The notes beneath the pieces are model-generated. The model searched no databases. It was not told where the DNA came from and saw only the letters and a program-made list of their open reading frames with translations. This document shows, piece by piece, positions 17,511 to 28,273 of a stretch of DNA of 64,000 nt. The translations under genes were made by a program, and so were the position numbers. Source of the stretch: Paenibacillus macerans (lineage in GTDB: Bacteria > Bacillota > Bacilli > Paenibacillales > Paenibacillaceae); assembly GCF_900454495.1 (NCBI RefSeq), contig NZ_UGSI01000002.1, forward strand, positions 1,213,001 through 1,277,000, read 5' to 3'. Within the stretch, counting starts at the first letter, position 1. Each line of letters begins with the position of its first letter.

Positions 17511-19985
17511 ATGCAGAGACAGGGACGGGAAGAACCGCGGACGCAAGGGCTTGAGGAAGAACGGCTAGTGCACGCCCGGGGCCGCGAGGAGGAACGGCTG
17601 GCGAACACCCGAGGGCGTGAGGAGGAGCGCACCGGGTTTCAGGAGGGGAGTTCGTACGGTCCCTCCTACGATCTCCAGACGGACTTTGTCATGGTCTACG
17701 GGATCGATGAATCGACGCCGCGGCGGATTCGCGAATGGGCGGACCGGGGCTACCGGGTGCATTTGATGACCGGCGTGTCGTGGGGCGGCTATCAGGATTA
17801 TTTGAACGGCAAGGTCGACGGGCGGTCCCATTGGGATGAAGCGCAAAAATACGAGGACGGCGAAACGATCATCCACGGCACTTCGGCCGACATCCCTTAC
17901 ATGGTGCCGACGATCGCCTATGCCGATTTCCTGGCCGGCCGAATTCGCCCGGCCGTTGATGCCGGGGTGGACGCAATCCATCTGGAGGAACCGGAATTTT
18001 GGGTCGAAGGCGGCTACTCCGAGGCGTTTAAGCGGGAGTGGCAAAACTTTTACAACGAGCCGTGGATCGCTCCGCATGCGTCGGAGGACGCGCAGTACCG
18101 CGCCTCCAAGCTGAAGGCGTATTTGTACGCCCGCTGTCTGGACCGGATCTGCTCGGCGCTCAAGGAATATTCGCTCGTTCGCTGCAACCGGCCGCTGCGG
18201 TTTTTCGTGCCGACGCACAGCCTGATCAACTATGCGCAGTGGCGCATCGTCAGCCCGGAATCGAAGCTGCTGGATCTGCCCTCGATCAACGGCTATATCG
18301 CCCAGATTTGGACGGGAACCTCCCGCACGGCCAACGTGTACGAGGGAAAGCGGGCGGAACGCACATTTGAGACGGCGTTTCTGGAGTACGGCATCATGCA
18401 GGAGCTTGTTCGGGGAACGGACCGCCGCATGTGGTTTTTGCACGATCCGATTGAGGACGATCCGAAGCGGACCTGGGCCGATTACCGTGAAAATTACATC
18501 AAAACGCTGACCGCGTCGCTGCTTCATCCGGAGGTGTCGCGCTATGAGGCGGCTCCTTGGCCAAAGCGCGTTTTCGAGGGGCGTTATCCTTCCGAAGACG
18601 GCAGCGGGAAAGAGGGGATTCCGCGCGACTATGCCACGGTGCTGCTTACGGCGATGCATACGCTGCGCGACATGGAGCAGGCCGATGTAGAGGTGGACGG
18701 ACCCGGCGTCTTGGCCGGCGTTTTGCTGGCGGATTCGGCCATGTATCAGCGCAAGCGCATCGGCGTGAAAACGGCCGGATTCCTGATGAAATACGACGGG
18801 ACCAACGAAGTGGAGCTGACCGACGAGGACGCGGTGGAGCTGCTCAACTTCTCCGCTTTTTACGGCCTGACGCTGCCGCTGGTCAAGCACGGACTGCCGG
18901 TAAGGCCGGTGCAGCTCGACAACGTCCGGCGGTTTCCGGGGTATCTGGACGGGTATCGGCTGCTGGTGCTAAGCTACGAGTTTATGAAGCCGGAGTATCC
19001 GGATTTGCACAGCGCGCTGGCGCAGTGGGTTCGGGAAGGCGGGGCGCTCGTCTACGTCGGCGACGACAGCGATCCGTACTATCGGGTGCGGGAATGGTGG
19101 AACCGCGGCGAGCGGAAATATGCTTCCCCGCGCGAGCATCTGTTCGAATGCCTCGGCCTGCCCGCCGATGCGCCGGAAGGGCTGACGCCGGTTGGGGAAG
19201 GCTGCGTTTCCTATTTGCGCGTGCGTCCGGAGCGGTTTGCGGAAAGCGCCGAAGGGGCGGAACAGCTGCGGCGTGCCGTGAGGGAGGCGCTCGCGGCTCT
19301 GGATGGCGGCGAGTCCAGGGTTCGCTGGGAATCGGCGAATTATTTTAAAATCCGCCGCGGTCCGTACGTGATCGCATCCGTAATGACTGAATCCGTGAGC
19401 GATTCGCCGCTGGAGCTGAAAGGGCGGTTTGTGGATTTGCTGGATTCGGGGCTGCGCATCGCGGATCGAGTTATCGTACCACCGGGGAAACAGGCGCTGC
19501 TATACGATTTGGAATATGCGGGGGCGCCGATCAGTGAAAGGGGGGTGTCGATCGGTGAATTGAGGTTGCCGATCAGCGAAACGAGGTTGCCGATCGGCAA
19601 AGCGAGAGTGCCGGACGGCGGGGAGGGAGCGACGGCTAACGAGGCGGTAAACCCGGCTGACGGAGCACGCGCGCCAAGCAGCGAAGCAGGAACGCCGCGT
19701 TGCGGAGTAATCGCCGCTTCCTCGCGGATTGAAGATTACACCGAAGACGGCCGGACGATTTCGTTTACGGTCCGGGGGCCGCGGCCGCTGCAAGCTGTGG
19801 CCCGCGTTCGCTGCAAAGTGAAACCTGCGGCGGTGACCATGCAGGCGGGGGGCGGCGGAGATCAAGCGCCGGCGCAAGCCGGCATCCGGCTTCCCTTCGA
19901 TTGGGATACGGCGTCCCAAACGCTCCTGGTGCGTTATGAGCACGGCGAAGAGAAAACACGCATTACAATCCATAAAAGTGAGTGA
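17511..19985 (+). CDS. Unrecognised large protein, possible TIM-barrel glycoside hydrolase
   Basis: 824 residues; I do not recognise a named family. After an N-terminal tract of near-repeats (residues about 9-42, GREEER units) the sequence looks like a beta/alpha barrel: FVMVYGIDE, HLMTGVSWGGY, VDAIHLEEPEFW (acidic Glu159/Glu160/Glu162), FFVPTHS, and MWFLHDPIEDDP. Residues about 455-560 resemble the amidotransferase-like domain found in GH42-type enzymes (LLVLSYEFM, GALVYVGDDSDPYY). The C-terminus has beta-rich segments broken by a 7-residue repeat tract (674-701). No signal peptide. It follows the mannosidase by 35 bases and precedes a DUF4965-type gene, so a glycosidase or glycan-binding role is likely. 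GGAGGAGCGGTGA precedes ATG 17511. Confidence 0.7.
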   Translation: MQRQGREEPRTQGLEEERLVHARGREEERLANTRGREEERTGFQEGSSYGPSYDLQTDFVMVYGIDESTPRRIREWADRGYRVHLMTGVSWGGYQDYLNGKVDGRSHWDEAQKYEDGETIIHGTSADIPYMVPTIAYADFLAGRIRPAVDAGVDAIHLEEPEFWVEGGYSEAFKREWQNFYNEPWIAPHASEDAQYRASKLKAYLYARCLDRICSALKEYSLVRCNRPLRFFVPTHSLINYAQWRIVSPESKLLDLPSINGYIAQIWTGTSRTANVYEGKRAERTFETAFLEYGIMQELVRGTDRRMWFLHDPIEDDPKRTWADYRENYIKTLTASLLHPEVSRYEAAPWPKRVFEGRYPSEDGSGKEGIPRDYATVLLTAMHTLRDMEQADVEVDGPGVLAGVLLADSAMYQRKRIGVKTAGFLMKYDGTNEVELTDEDAVELLNFSAFYGLTLPLVKHGLPVRPVQLDNVRRFPGYLDGYRLLVLSYEFMKPEYPDLHSALAQWVREGGALVYVGDDSDPYYRVREWWNRGERKYASPREHLFECLGLPADAPEGLTPVGEGCVSYLRVRPERFAESAEGAEQLRRAVREALAALDGGESRVRWESANYFKIRRGPYVIASVMTESVSDSPLELKGRFVDLLDSGLRIADRVIVPPGKQALLYDLEYAGAPISERGVSIGELRLPISETRLPIGKARVPDGGEGATANEAVNPADGARAPSSEAGTPRCGVIAASSRIEDYTEDGRTISFTVRGPRPLQAVARVRCKVKPAAVTMQAGGGGDQAPAQAGIRLPFDWDTASQTLLVRYEHGEEKTRITIHKSE
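19530..19613 (+). repeat. In-frame 21-bp repeat near the 3' end of the unrecognised gene
   Basis: Four 21-base units encode ISERGVS, IGELRLP, ISETRLP and IGKARVP. They sit in a linker between C-terminal beta segments and are followed by more low-complexity Ala/Gly/Asn sequence. Confidence 0.75.
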
Positions 19986-20047
19986 TCAAAAGCGGCCTTT
20001 TTGAACTACCTCTAAAAAACGGATTCTACGCAGGGAGGCAGATGACT

Positions 20048-22132
20048 ATGAATAACGTTTTACGCCCGCCGGCCGTTCCATTGGTGACGATCGATCCTTA
20101 CTTCAGCGTATGGTCGATGGCGGACCGTCTCACCGATGATTTTACGCGGCACTGGACCGGCAAACGAAACGCGCTTACCGGAATCATCCGGATCGACGGC
20201 GTCCCCTGGCGCTTCGCCGGGCTGCTTGAGCCAAACGCGGAAAACTACTACACTGAGCCGGAGGCGATCCCGCAAACCGGGCTTGAAGTGACTCCGCTCT
20301 CCAGCATTTATCGTTTTGAGGCGGCGGGAGTCCGGCTTGAGGTGAAATTTACGAGCCCGCTGCTTTTGGATGATCTTGAGCTGCTGTCGCGGCCCGCTTC
20401 CTACGTGCATTTCCGCGTATGTTCCGTGGACGGCCGGCCGCATTCCGTGCGGATCTATTTTGACGCGACCGGGGAATGGTGCGTAAACACCAGCGATCAA
20501 AGCATCGTGTGGCGGCAGGAAAAAACGGACGGCTTGACGCTGCTGCAGGCCGGCCATGCCGAGCAGAACTGCCTGAACGCTTCAGGAGACGACCGGCGGA
20601 TCGATTGGGGCTACTTTTATTTGGCGGCGAGAGAAGGAGCCGATACCCGCACCTTTATGGACACCGCCGCTGTCCGCAAGGCATTTGCGAGAACCGGGGA
20701 AGCGGAGCTGGAGCCCGGCGGCATCGGAAAGAACCTGTCGCGAATGCCCCAGCCGCAGCCGGTGAGGGACAGTCAGTTCGTCATGGCCTGCTTGTGGGAC
20801 TGCGGGGAAGTAGCCGAAGCGGAGAAGACGAATTTGATCGTGCTCGCTTACGACGATGTTTACGCGATCGAATATTTCGGCCAGAAGCTGGAGGCTTATT
20901 GGAAAAAAGACGGCCAAACCGCTCCGGCGATGCTGGCGGAGGCGTACCGGGAGTATGCCGAAATCATGGAACGCTGCGGCTCATTCGACCGGCAGCTCCG
21001 GGCGGACGCGACTGCCGCCGGCGGTGATAAATACGCCGACATTCTGGCTTTGTCCTACCGCCAGGCCATCGCCGCGCACAAACTGGTCACAGGCCCGGAA
21101 GGCGAGTTGCTTTTCATGTCCAAGGAATGTTTCAGCAACGGCTGCATCGCGACGGTGGACGTAAGTTATCCTTCGATCCCGCTGTTTTTGCTGTACCGGC
21201 CTGAACTCGTGCGGGGAATGATGCGGCCGATTTTCCGATATGCGGCAAGTGAAGCTTGGCCGTTTGATTTCGCGCCGCATGACGTCGGACAGTACCCGCT
21301 GGCGAACGGCCAGGTGTACGGGGGAAACGCCCTGGACGGACAAATGCCGGTCGAGGAATGCGGCAACATGCTCATCATGGCCGCCGCGGTCAGCTTGGCC
21401 GACCGGAACATGGAGTTCGTGCGGAAGCATCGGGAGCTGTTGAAAGGGTGGGCGGACTATTTGCTGGAACATGGGCTGGACCCGGAAAACCAGCTTTGCA
21501 CGGATGATTTTGCCGGGCATTTGGCCCGCAACGCCAATCTTTCGGCGAAGGCGGTCATGGGGGTGGCCGGCTATTCGCTGCTGCTCGGTCTGCTTGACCA
21601 GCCGGAAGAAGCAGAGCGCTATAAGGCCGCGGTCAAAGAGATGGCCGTACGCTGGGCGGAACTGGCCGAGGAGCGGAGCGGCGGAAAAAATGGAGACAGC
21701 GGAGCTCGCAGCCATACCGTGCTGGCGTTTGGCCAAGAGGGCACGTGGAGCCTGAAATACAATTTGATCTGGGACTTTTTGTTTGGCACCCGCTTATTTG
21801 ACGAGGAGATCGTCCGGCGGGAAGCGGCCTGGTATGTGTCGCAGGGGGACCGGTACGGCGTGCCGCTGGATAGCCGCGAGCATTACACGAAGGCCGATTG
21901 GCTCGTTTGGGCCGCCTCGCTGGCGGAGAACCGGGACGATTTCCTCCGGTTGATCGAGCCGCTTTGGGATTTCCTGAACGAAACGCGCGATCGCGTGCCC
22001 TTTTCGGATTGGTATGACACCCGGACGGCCCGGCAGATGAACTTTCAGCACCGCAGTGTGGTCGGCGGGATGTTTATCAAGCTGCTGCAGGAGAAAGGCT
22101 TAGGTTCGGCCGTTTCTCAAGTGACCCAATAG
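20048..22132 (+). CDS. DUF5127/DUF4965/DUF1793-type (glutaminase A-like) protein
   Basis: 694 residues. The start RPPAVPLVTIDPYFSVWS is the conserved opening of this multi-domain family, which includes fungal glutaminase A and many bacterial proteins of unknown substrate. Later hallmarks are FFSVWS-type beta sandwich segments, then an (alpha/alpha) barrel-like half with AFDVSYPS-like IATVDVSYPSIPLFL, FAPHDVGQYPLANGQVYG and MPVEECGNM. I chose ATG 20048, 9 bases after AGGGAGG; ATG 20042 is too close. There is no signal peptide, unlike secreted members. It ends the glycan operon and may act on a glycan or glyco-amide product; glutaminase activity is not implied by the context. Confidence 0.8.
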   Translation: MNNVLRPPAVPLVTIDPYFSVWSMADRLTDDFTRHWTGKRNALTGIIRIDGVPWRFAGLLEPNAENYYTEPEAIPQTGLEVTPLSSIYRFEAAGVRLEVKFTSPLLLDDLELLSRPASYVHFRVCSVDGRPHSVRIYFDATGEWCVNTSDQSIVWRQEKTDGLTLLQAGHAEQNCLNASGDDRRIDWGYFYLAAREGADTRTFMDTAAVRKAFARTGEAELEPGGIGKNLSRMPQPQPVRDSQFVMACLWDCGEVAEAEKTNLIVLAYDDVYAIEYFGQKLEAYWKKDGQTAPAMLAEAYREYAEIMERCGSFDRQLRADATAAGGDKYADILALSYRQAIAAHKLVTGPEGELLFMSKECFSNGCIATVDVSYPSIPLFLLYRPELVRGMMRPIFRYAASEAWPFDFAPHDVGQYPLANGQVYGGNALDGQMPVEECGNMLIMAAAVSLADRNMEFVRKHRELLKGWADYLLEHGLDPENQLCTDDFAGHLARNANLSAKAVMGVAGYSLLLGLLDQPEEAERYKAAVKEMAVRWAELAEERSGGKNGDSGARSHTVLAFGQEGTWSLKYNLIWDFLFGTRLFDEEIVRREAAWYVSQGDRYGVPLDSREHYTKADWLVWAASLAENRDDFLRLIEPLWDFLNETRDRVPFSDWYDTRTARQMNFQHRSVVGGMFIKLLQEKGLGSAVSQVTQ

Positions 22133-22136
22133 CCTG

Positions 22137-22318
22137 ATTGGAAATATCCAATAGAATTGGAAATCTAATGGTAAATACAGCTGCTAGATTGGATATTTCC
22201 AATAGATTGGGGTCGGCGGGGCCCCAAACGGGCGATTTGAGTGAAATCTATTGGTTTTTTGCCAATGAGAGCTCAAAATTCCGTTCGATTACCGCCGATC
22301 GATTGGAATTTTTCCAAT
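22137..22318. repeat. Intergenic palindromic element C (four ATTGG/CCAAT words)
   Basis: Between the convergent glycan operon and phosphatase gene lie ATTGGAAATATCCAAT (22137-22152), its exact inverse ATTGGATATTTCCAAT (22188-22203), ATTGG..CCAAT (22250-22266) and ATTGGAA..TTCCAAT (22302-22318). A degenerate extra word is at 22157. Spacing between words is about 51, 62 and 52 bases. GATTTGAGTGAAAT (22234-22247) sits just before the third word. The layout matches elements A and B at 36971 and 53801. Confidence 0.75.
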
Positions 22319-22345
22319 GAGCCTTGAATGGTGGCGTACCTCCCC

Positions 22346-23004
22346 CTAATGGCACGCCGGCAGGGATACCGCCTCGATCCGGAGATCGCCGTACAGGCTG
22401 GTCTGCGCGGTTGAGCAGGAATAGGCCGTGCCGCCGGTGAGGTCAAGCAGGGTCAGCCGCTCGCCGTGTTTGGCCCCGGTGTCGATGCCGAGGCGTCCGG
22501 CGGCCTGCCAGATCGCGCCGGGTTTGGCGCCCAGTTTATAGGTCGGCGTGTGGCCGAATACGACGGTGTATCCGCAGTCCGGCGCACCGTTCCAAAAGTC
22601 TTCGCGAATCCCGGTAAGGTCTTCGGGGGATTGGCGTTCCAGGGAGCGTCCCGGACGGATACCTGCGTGCACGAACAGCCAAGGGCCTACGGTCATATAA
22701 AAAGGCAGCCCGCTTAACCAATCCAGCCGGGCATGCGGGACAAGCGCCTCGGGAATTGGGCCGGCCTGTTTCAACAGGTTCATTTCCAAATTCCCGAGCA
22801 GAGCCGTCGCCCCGTCCAAGTCGAGCTGCTGAATCTGCTCCAGCGTTCCCCAGGTATCCGGGTCCGCGTTAATGTAATCGCCCAGCAGAATCAGGCGATC
22901 CCGCCGGGCATCGTAAGCGGAAGCGGCCAGCAGCAGCTTCAGTCCCTCCCCGTGGCCGTGAATGTCGGAGATCGCCAGCAAGCGCGATCGATGGGTGAGT
23001 GGGT

Positions 23005-23008
<4 letters not shown>
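22346..23008 (-). CDS. PPP-type metallophosphoesterase with altered active-site motifs
   Basis: 220 residues. The order of PPP-family motifs is clear: AISDIHGHGEG, LLGDYINADPD, LLGNLEMNLL, LFVHAGIRPG and VVFGHTPTYKLG, with a closing IDTGAKHG. Two are unusual: the second motif reads GDYINADPD where PrpE/ApaH-type enzymes have GDxxDRGP, and the third is GNLE where the catalytic His of GNH is expected. It may be a diverged phosphatase or a sensor. Its ATG (23008) overlaps the TGA of the upstream ATPase gene by 4 bases (ATGA), so it is translationally coupled to the ABC importer. AAAGG lies 10 bases upstream. Confidence 0.82.
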
Positions 23009-24281
<1,273 letters not shown>

Positions 24282-24285
<4 letters not shown>

Positions 24286-25964
24286 GACTTAACCTCCTTG
24301 CGCCGCAGAAGCACTTCCAGCAGCAGAATAATCAGGACGACAACGGTTCCGCCAAAAACGGTGGCGGCCGAGGCGTATCCGAACTTCATGTCTTCAAAAG
24401 CTTTGTTGACGGATACCGGAAACGTGATGAAATTCGGCGGGAACAAAATCGAGTTGACCGCCAAATCGAACACGCCGGACCCGAACGCGGCCAGTCCGGC
24501 GGACAGCAACGCACCGTGGATCAGCGGAGCCAGCACGCGGCGGATCCGGCCCAGCCAGGTGTCCCCGTTCAACTGAGCGGCATGCAGCAGGCTGCCCGGC
24601 ACCTTGGCCATCGCCCCGATCAGCACTCTCGTGATGACCGGGATCGCCCCGGCGATCGCCGCCAGCACGAGAATGGACGGTTTGCCGTAAAGCAGCAGCC
24701 CGATCTTGTCCAGCCAGCGTTGGTTCCACACGAAGATGTACCCGATCCCCAGTACGACGCCGGGCACGGCGAGCGTGACAAGCGATAAAACCTCAATGCC
24801 GCGTTTGAGGCGGAACTGGGAATAGTTCAGCACGTAAGCCGCCATCAAGCCGATCAGCAGGCCAAGCGCGGCGGCAAGCAGCGCGATCGCAAGCGAACGC
24901 TCAAGTCCGACGAGCAGTTCGGAGCCGCTGTGAAACAGGGAGCGGTAGTGCTCCAGAGTCAGGTTCCCGGGCTGCAGCCCGCCGGTCTGCGTTTTTAAAA
25001 AGGACAGCAGTACATTGGAACCGATCGGAATGCCGATGACAACCAGCAAAAAGGCCAGATTCAACGCGGCGAACGGCCATTTGAGGCGCCCGGCCGGTTT
25101 CGGCACCGCAGGCACGGCGCGGGCCGACAAGAAGTCGAATCTGGAGCGGCGCAGCGCGTAAAACTGCACCATCATCGCCGCGCCGATCAGCAGCACGAGG
25201 TAAAAGGACAACACCCCGGCCATGTCAAAACGGATCGGCGACGTATACAGCGCCGAGTAGATCGAATAAGGCAGCGTCGGGAACCGGTACACGGCCGCGA
25301 TCGAAGCCGGAAGCCCGAAATCGCCGACCGTGTCCATAAACACGAGCGCCGCTCCGGCGAGGAAGGCCGGGAGCAGCAGCGGGGCCTGAATCGTGCGCCA
25401 TACCCGCCACGGGGAGGCGCCGCTGAGCCTCGCCGCCTCCGCCAGCTGCTCCACCTTCCACTCCATCGCCGAGCGCACGCTTAAATAAGCGAGCGGAAAT
25501 TTGCTGAGCGTCATAACCGCGATCAGGCCGGCCGGCTGAAACACCGCCGGGGTGATCCAGGTCCAGCCCAGCAGCTTCGCGGCCAGGCCGCCGCCCGCCG
25601 AAAACATCACCCAGCCCTGGGCCAAAATGAAGGAGGGCATGATCAGCAAAATCCAGACCGCGGCGTCCAGCAGCCGGGCGGTCGGGAACTGCCGGCTGGA
25701 GCGGACCATCGCCAGTCCCCCGCCGAGCAGCGTAGCCAGAACGGTCGTTCCGCCGGCGAGAACGACCGAATTTTCCAATGATTTTTGCCATAACGGGCGG
25801 CGGAAGATTTCCAGCAGCAGGCTGAGCTCCCCCCGTTCCCAGTTGCCGAAAAACACGCCGGGCAGCAGCACCTGGATGAACACGGCCAGCAGGGGATACA
25901 ACACGAGCACGAACAGGATCAGGCTGACGGACCACCCGAGACGGTCTTGCGTTTGTCGCAGCAT
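24282..25964 (-). CDS. Two-domain ABC permease (FbpB/ThiP/PhnV class)
   Basis: 560 residues containing two consecutive MetI-like permease domains of about 270 residues each, the fused layout usual for ferric iron, thiamine and some phosphonate importers. The first EAA loop is around LAEAARLSGASPWRVWRTI and the second around LLHAAQLNGDTWLGRIRRV. It starts 7 bases after the binding-protein stop and overlaps the ATPase start. A single gene thus supplies the whole membrane channel. Confidence 0.87.
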
Positions 25965-25971
25965 AGGCCGG

Positions 25972-27117
25972 TTATTTTACCGCTTTATCGGCGAACCATT
26001 GTTTGATTTCCGCCTCATGCTCCGCGGCCCAGACGGCGTCGGTGGCGACCAGCTTGGCGTTTGGATCGCGGTCTTCCTTCGGTTTGGCCCCTGCGGCGGA
26101 CGGCTCGAAATAAGCTTCATCGCCGCGGTCGACCAGTTCCTGCTGCGTTTTCGGATCGAGCAAAAACTCGATGAATGCTTTGGCGGCGTTCAGGTTTTTT
26201 GTATCCTTCTGAATCGCGGCCACCCGCACGGATGCCGGCGCGCCTTCTTCCGGCCAGACGATGCCGATCGGCTCGCCGGAGGCCAACATGCTGTAGGCGT
26301 TCGATTCCTGCAGGGCGGCGATTTTCACTTCGCCCGCAGTCAGGGCTTGTACGACCTGCGGATTTTTCGGATATACGCGAAGGCCGTTGTTAAACCAGGA
26401 GTCAAAAAACGCCTTCCCCCCGTCCATGCCTTCCTGCTCAAAGAAACGGGCGACGAACGGATAGGCCGGAGCGGCGATCGCCGGGTCCGCCGTGGCGATG
26501 ATGTCCTTATATTCCGGTTTGGCGAAGTCCGCCCATGATTTTGGGGCCAGGTCTTCCGTAAAGCTGTTTTTGTTGTACACGATCACCCCGGCTGCGTGGG
26601 CGCCCGTCGGGTAGTAAGCTTTGTTTTCAGGCACGTAGCCGCGGTAGGTTTCCGTCAAGTTGGCGGCGTTGTCGGGCGTCCAGCCCGTAAGCAGCTGCCC
26701 CTGCTGGCCGAGCCCGTTGATCGACGGCATCATGTCCGCCCAAACGACGTCCCAATGCGGATTGCCTTTCTCCGCCTCGATGCGCGACATGATTTCCGCC
26801 CCGTTCCCGGTGACGAGATTCACCTTGTACCGGGTGCTCTTCTCAAACATTTCGGCGATAATATCGTCAAAATCGTTCAAGTAGACGGTAAGCGTTCCTT
26901 CGTCCTTGACAGGTTCTTCAGTGGAACCGGCGTTGCCGCCGTCTGCGCCTTGCGCGGCTCCCGATCCATTTCCGGCGGCTTCCGCACCGGCGCCACCGGC
27001 CGTATTTTGCGCGCCGCCGCTTCCGTTTCCGCCCGCTCCTCCGCAGGCGGTCAACGCCAGCGACAACAGCAGCGTCAACAACAGTAAACCGATTCCCCGA
27101 TTTCGTTTATTTTTCAT
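25972..27117 (-). CDS. ABC solute-binding lipoprotein (Fe3+/2-aminoethylphosphonate class)
   Basis: 381 residues. Signal peptide ends in lipobox LTAC (Cys25), followed by a long Gly/Ala/Asn/Ser tether to about residue 75. The core (GTLTVYLNDFDDIIAEMF, WDVVWADMMPSI, AAGVIVYNKNSF, WADFAKPEYKD) matches the AfuA/PhnS class of periplasmic binding proteins. Substrate cannot be fixed from sequence: iron, phosphonate and small organophosphates are all possible, and the phosphatase at the end of the operon leans towards a phosphorus compound (inference). ATG 27117 has 7-base spacing from GAAGGGAG; ATG 27123 is too close. Confidence 0.85.
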   Translation of the reverse strand: MKNKRNRGIGLLLLTLLLSLALTACGGAGGNGSGGAQNTAGGAGAEAAGNGSGAAQGADGGNAGSTEEPVKDEGTLTVYLNDFDDIIAEMFEKSTRYKVNLVTGNGAEIMSRIEAEKGNPHWDVVWADMMPSINGLGQQGQLLTGWTPDNAANLTETYRGYVPENKAYYPTGAHAAGVIVYNKNSFTEDLAPKSWADFAKPEYKDIIATADPAIAAPAYPFVARFFEQEGMDGGKAFFDSWFNNGLRVYPKNPQVVQALTAGEVKIAALQESNAYSMLASGEPIGIVWPEEGAPASVRVAAIQKDTKNLNAAKAFIEFLLDPKTQQELVDRGDEAYFEPSAAGAKPKEDRDPNAKLVATDAVWAAEHEAEIKQWFADKAVK

Positions 27118-27264
27118 CTTCATACTCCCTTCAAGGCGTATATTTCACGTCGGGGCCATTGACGCACTTGCCCTTCGGCCTCCTCGCTGCTTCAAATTTA
27201 ACAACCAACAATCAGCAACATGTTAACGCAGCGTACAATTTATGTTAAATAATGTTTATATATA

Positions 27265-27293
27265 TTGATATTAGTATAGATTTAATCTATATT
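27265..27293 (+). promoter_or_regulatory. LysR gene promoter with overlapping palindrome
   Basis: TTGATA (27265-27270), 17-base spacer, TATATT (27288-27293). The inverted repeat TATAGATT-T-AATCTATA (27275-27291) fills the spacer and -10. It fits a LysR-type T-N11-A site and suggests autoregulation and control of the divergent importer. Confidence 0.65.
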
Positions 27294-27318
27294 TCTGTTC
27301 AGAAGGGGGAATCGCGAC

Positions 27319-28212
27319 ATGAACATTCAACAGTTAAAAGTGCTGCAGGAGATCGGCTCGGGAAAAACGCTGCGGGAGGCGGCGGAAAAGTTAGGGTTAA
27401 AGCAGCCGACGGTAAGCTTTCATTTGCGGAAGCTGGAGGAGGAGCTCGGCCTGGAACTGACCCGCAAGTCGGCCCGCAAGCTGCGTCCGAGCGAGGCTGC
27501 CGCCGATCTGCTGCCTTATGTGCGGCGCATCGTGGCCCTGACCGCAGAGATGGAGGAGCGCGCCGCCGAACATCGGGAAGGAAGGGGAGGCAAGCTGCGG
27601 CTCGGGGCGAGTTATACGCCGGCCACCTATTTCCTGCCTCCTTACTTCGCGGGATTTCAGAAGCTTCACCCGGACGTCAGGCTGCTGCTGTCGGTCAAAA
27701 AAGCCGACACCGTGCTGGCGATGCTGCGCAATTACGAAGTCGACGCGGCGATCGTCTCCTTGCCGGATACGGACCCGCAGGACATGATAATCGTCCCGCT
27801 TGTCGCCGATGAGCTGCAGTTGGTGCTTGCGCCGGCGCACCCGCTCGCCAATCAAACGGGACTGACGGCCCGCGATCTGCGGCTGGAGACGTTTTTGCTG
27901 CACGAACCGGGATCGACTTCCCGCCGGCTAACCGAAGCTTGGGCGGCGGGGATCGGCCTTCGTTTCCATGCGGTGATGGAGCTCGGAGCGATCGAAACGA
28001 TGAAGGAAGCGGTGAAATGCAACATCGGGATCGCCGTGCTGCCCCGGCGGAGCGTGGTGCGGGAAACCGCGTCCGGCGAGCTGATCCGCCGCGATCTGCC
28101 GGGGTACAGCAACAGCCGGCGGATATGCCTTGTGTACCGGGAAGAAAAATCGCTGTCCCCCAGCGTCCGCAAATTTAACGAATATCTTCTGGAGCAGCTG
28201 CCGAAGCATTGA
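27319..28212 (+). CDS. LysR-family transcriptional regulator
   Basis: 297 residues, normal LysR length. An N-terminal winged helix (QLKVLQEIGSGKTLREAAEKL, then QPTVSFHLRKLEEELG) is followed by a substrate-binding domain beginning at KLRLGASYTPATYFLP. It is divergent from the importer/phosphatase operon with a 200-base gap and is the probable regulator of that operon. AGAAGGGGG stands 8 bases before ATG 27319. A palindrome overlaps its own promoter. Its effector is likely related to the transported solute. Confidence 0.9.
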   Translation: MNIQQLKVLQEIGSGKTLREAAEKLGLKQPTVSFHLRKLEEELGLELTRKSARKLRPSEAAADLLPYVRRIVALTAEMEERAAEHREGRGGKLRLGASYTPATYFLPPYFAGFQKLHPDVRLLLSVKKADTVLAMLRNYEVDAAIVSLPDTDPQDMIIVPLVADELQLVLAPAHPLANQTGLTARDLRLETFLLHEPGSTSRRLTEAWAAGIGLRFHAVMELGAIETMKEAVKCNIGIAVLPRRSVVRETASGELIRRDLPGYSNSRRICLVYREEKSLSPSVRKFNEYLLEQLPKH

Positions 28213-28225
28213 TCGAAAAAAAGGA

Positions 28226-28255
28226 TAGCCCCTCCTCTGCAAAGAGGAGGGGCTA
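28226..28255. terminator. Bidirectional terminator between lysR and yitT-like gene
   Basis: A perfect 13-bp stem (TAGCCCCTCCTCT at 28226-28238 with its complement at 28243-28255) has a GCAA loop. On the minus strand it is followed, after CC, by seven Ts. The plus side lacks a T-run. Confidence 0.8.
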
Positions 28256-28273
28256 TTGCAGCCGTATAAGGCG

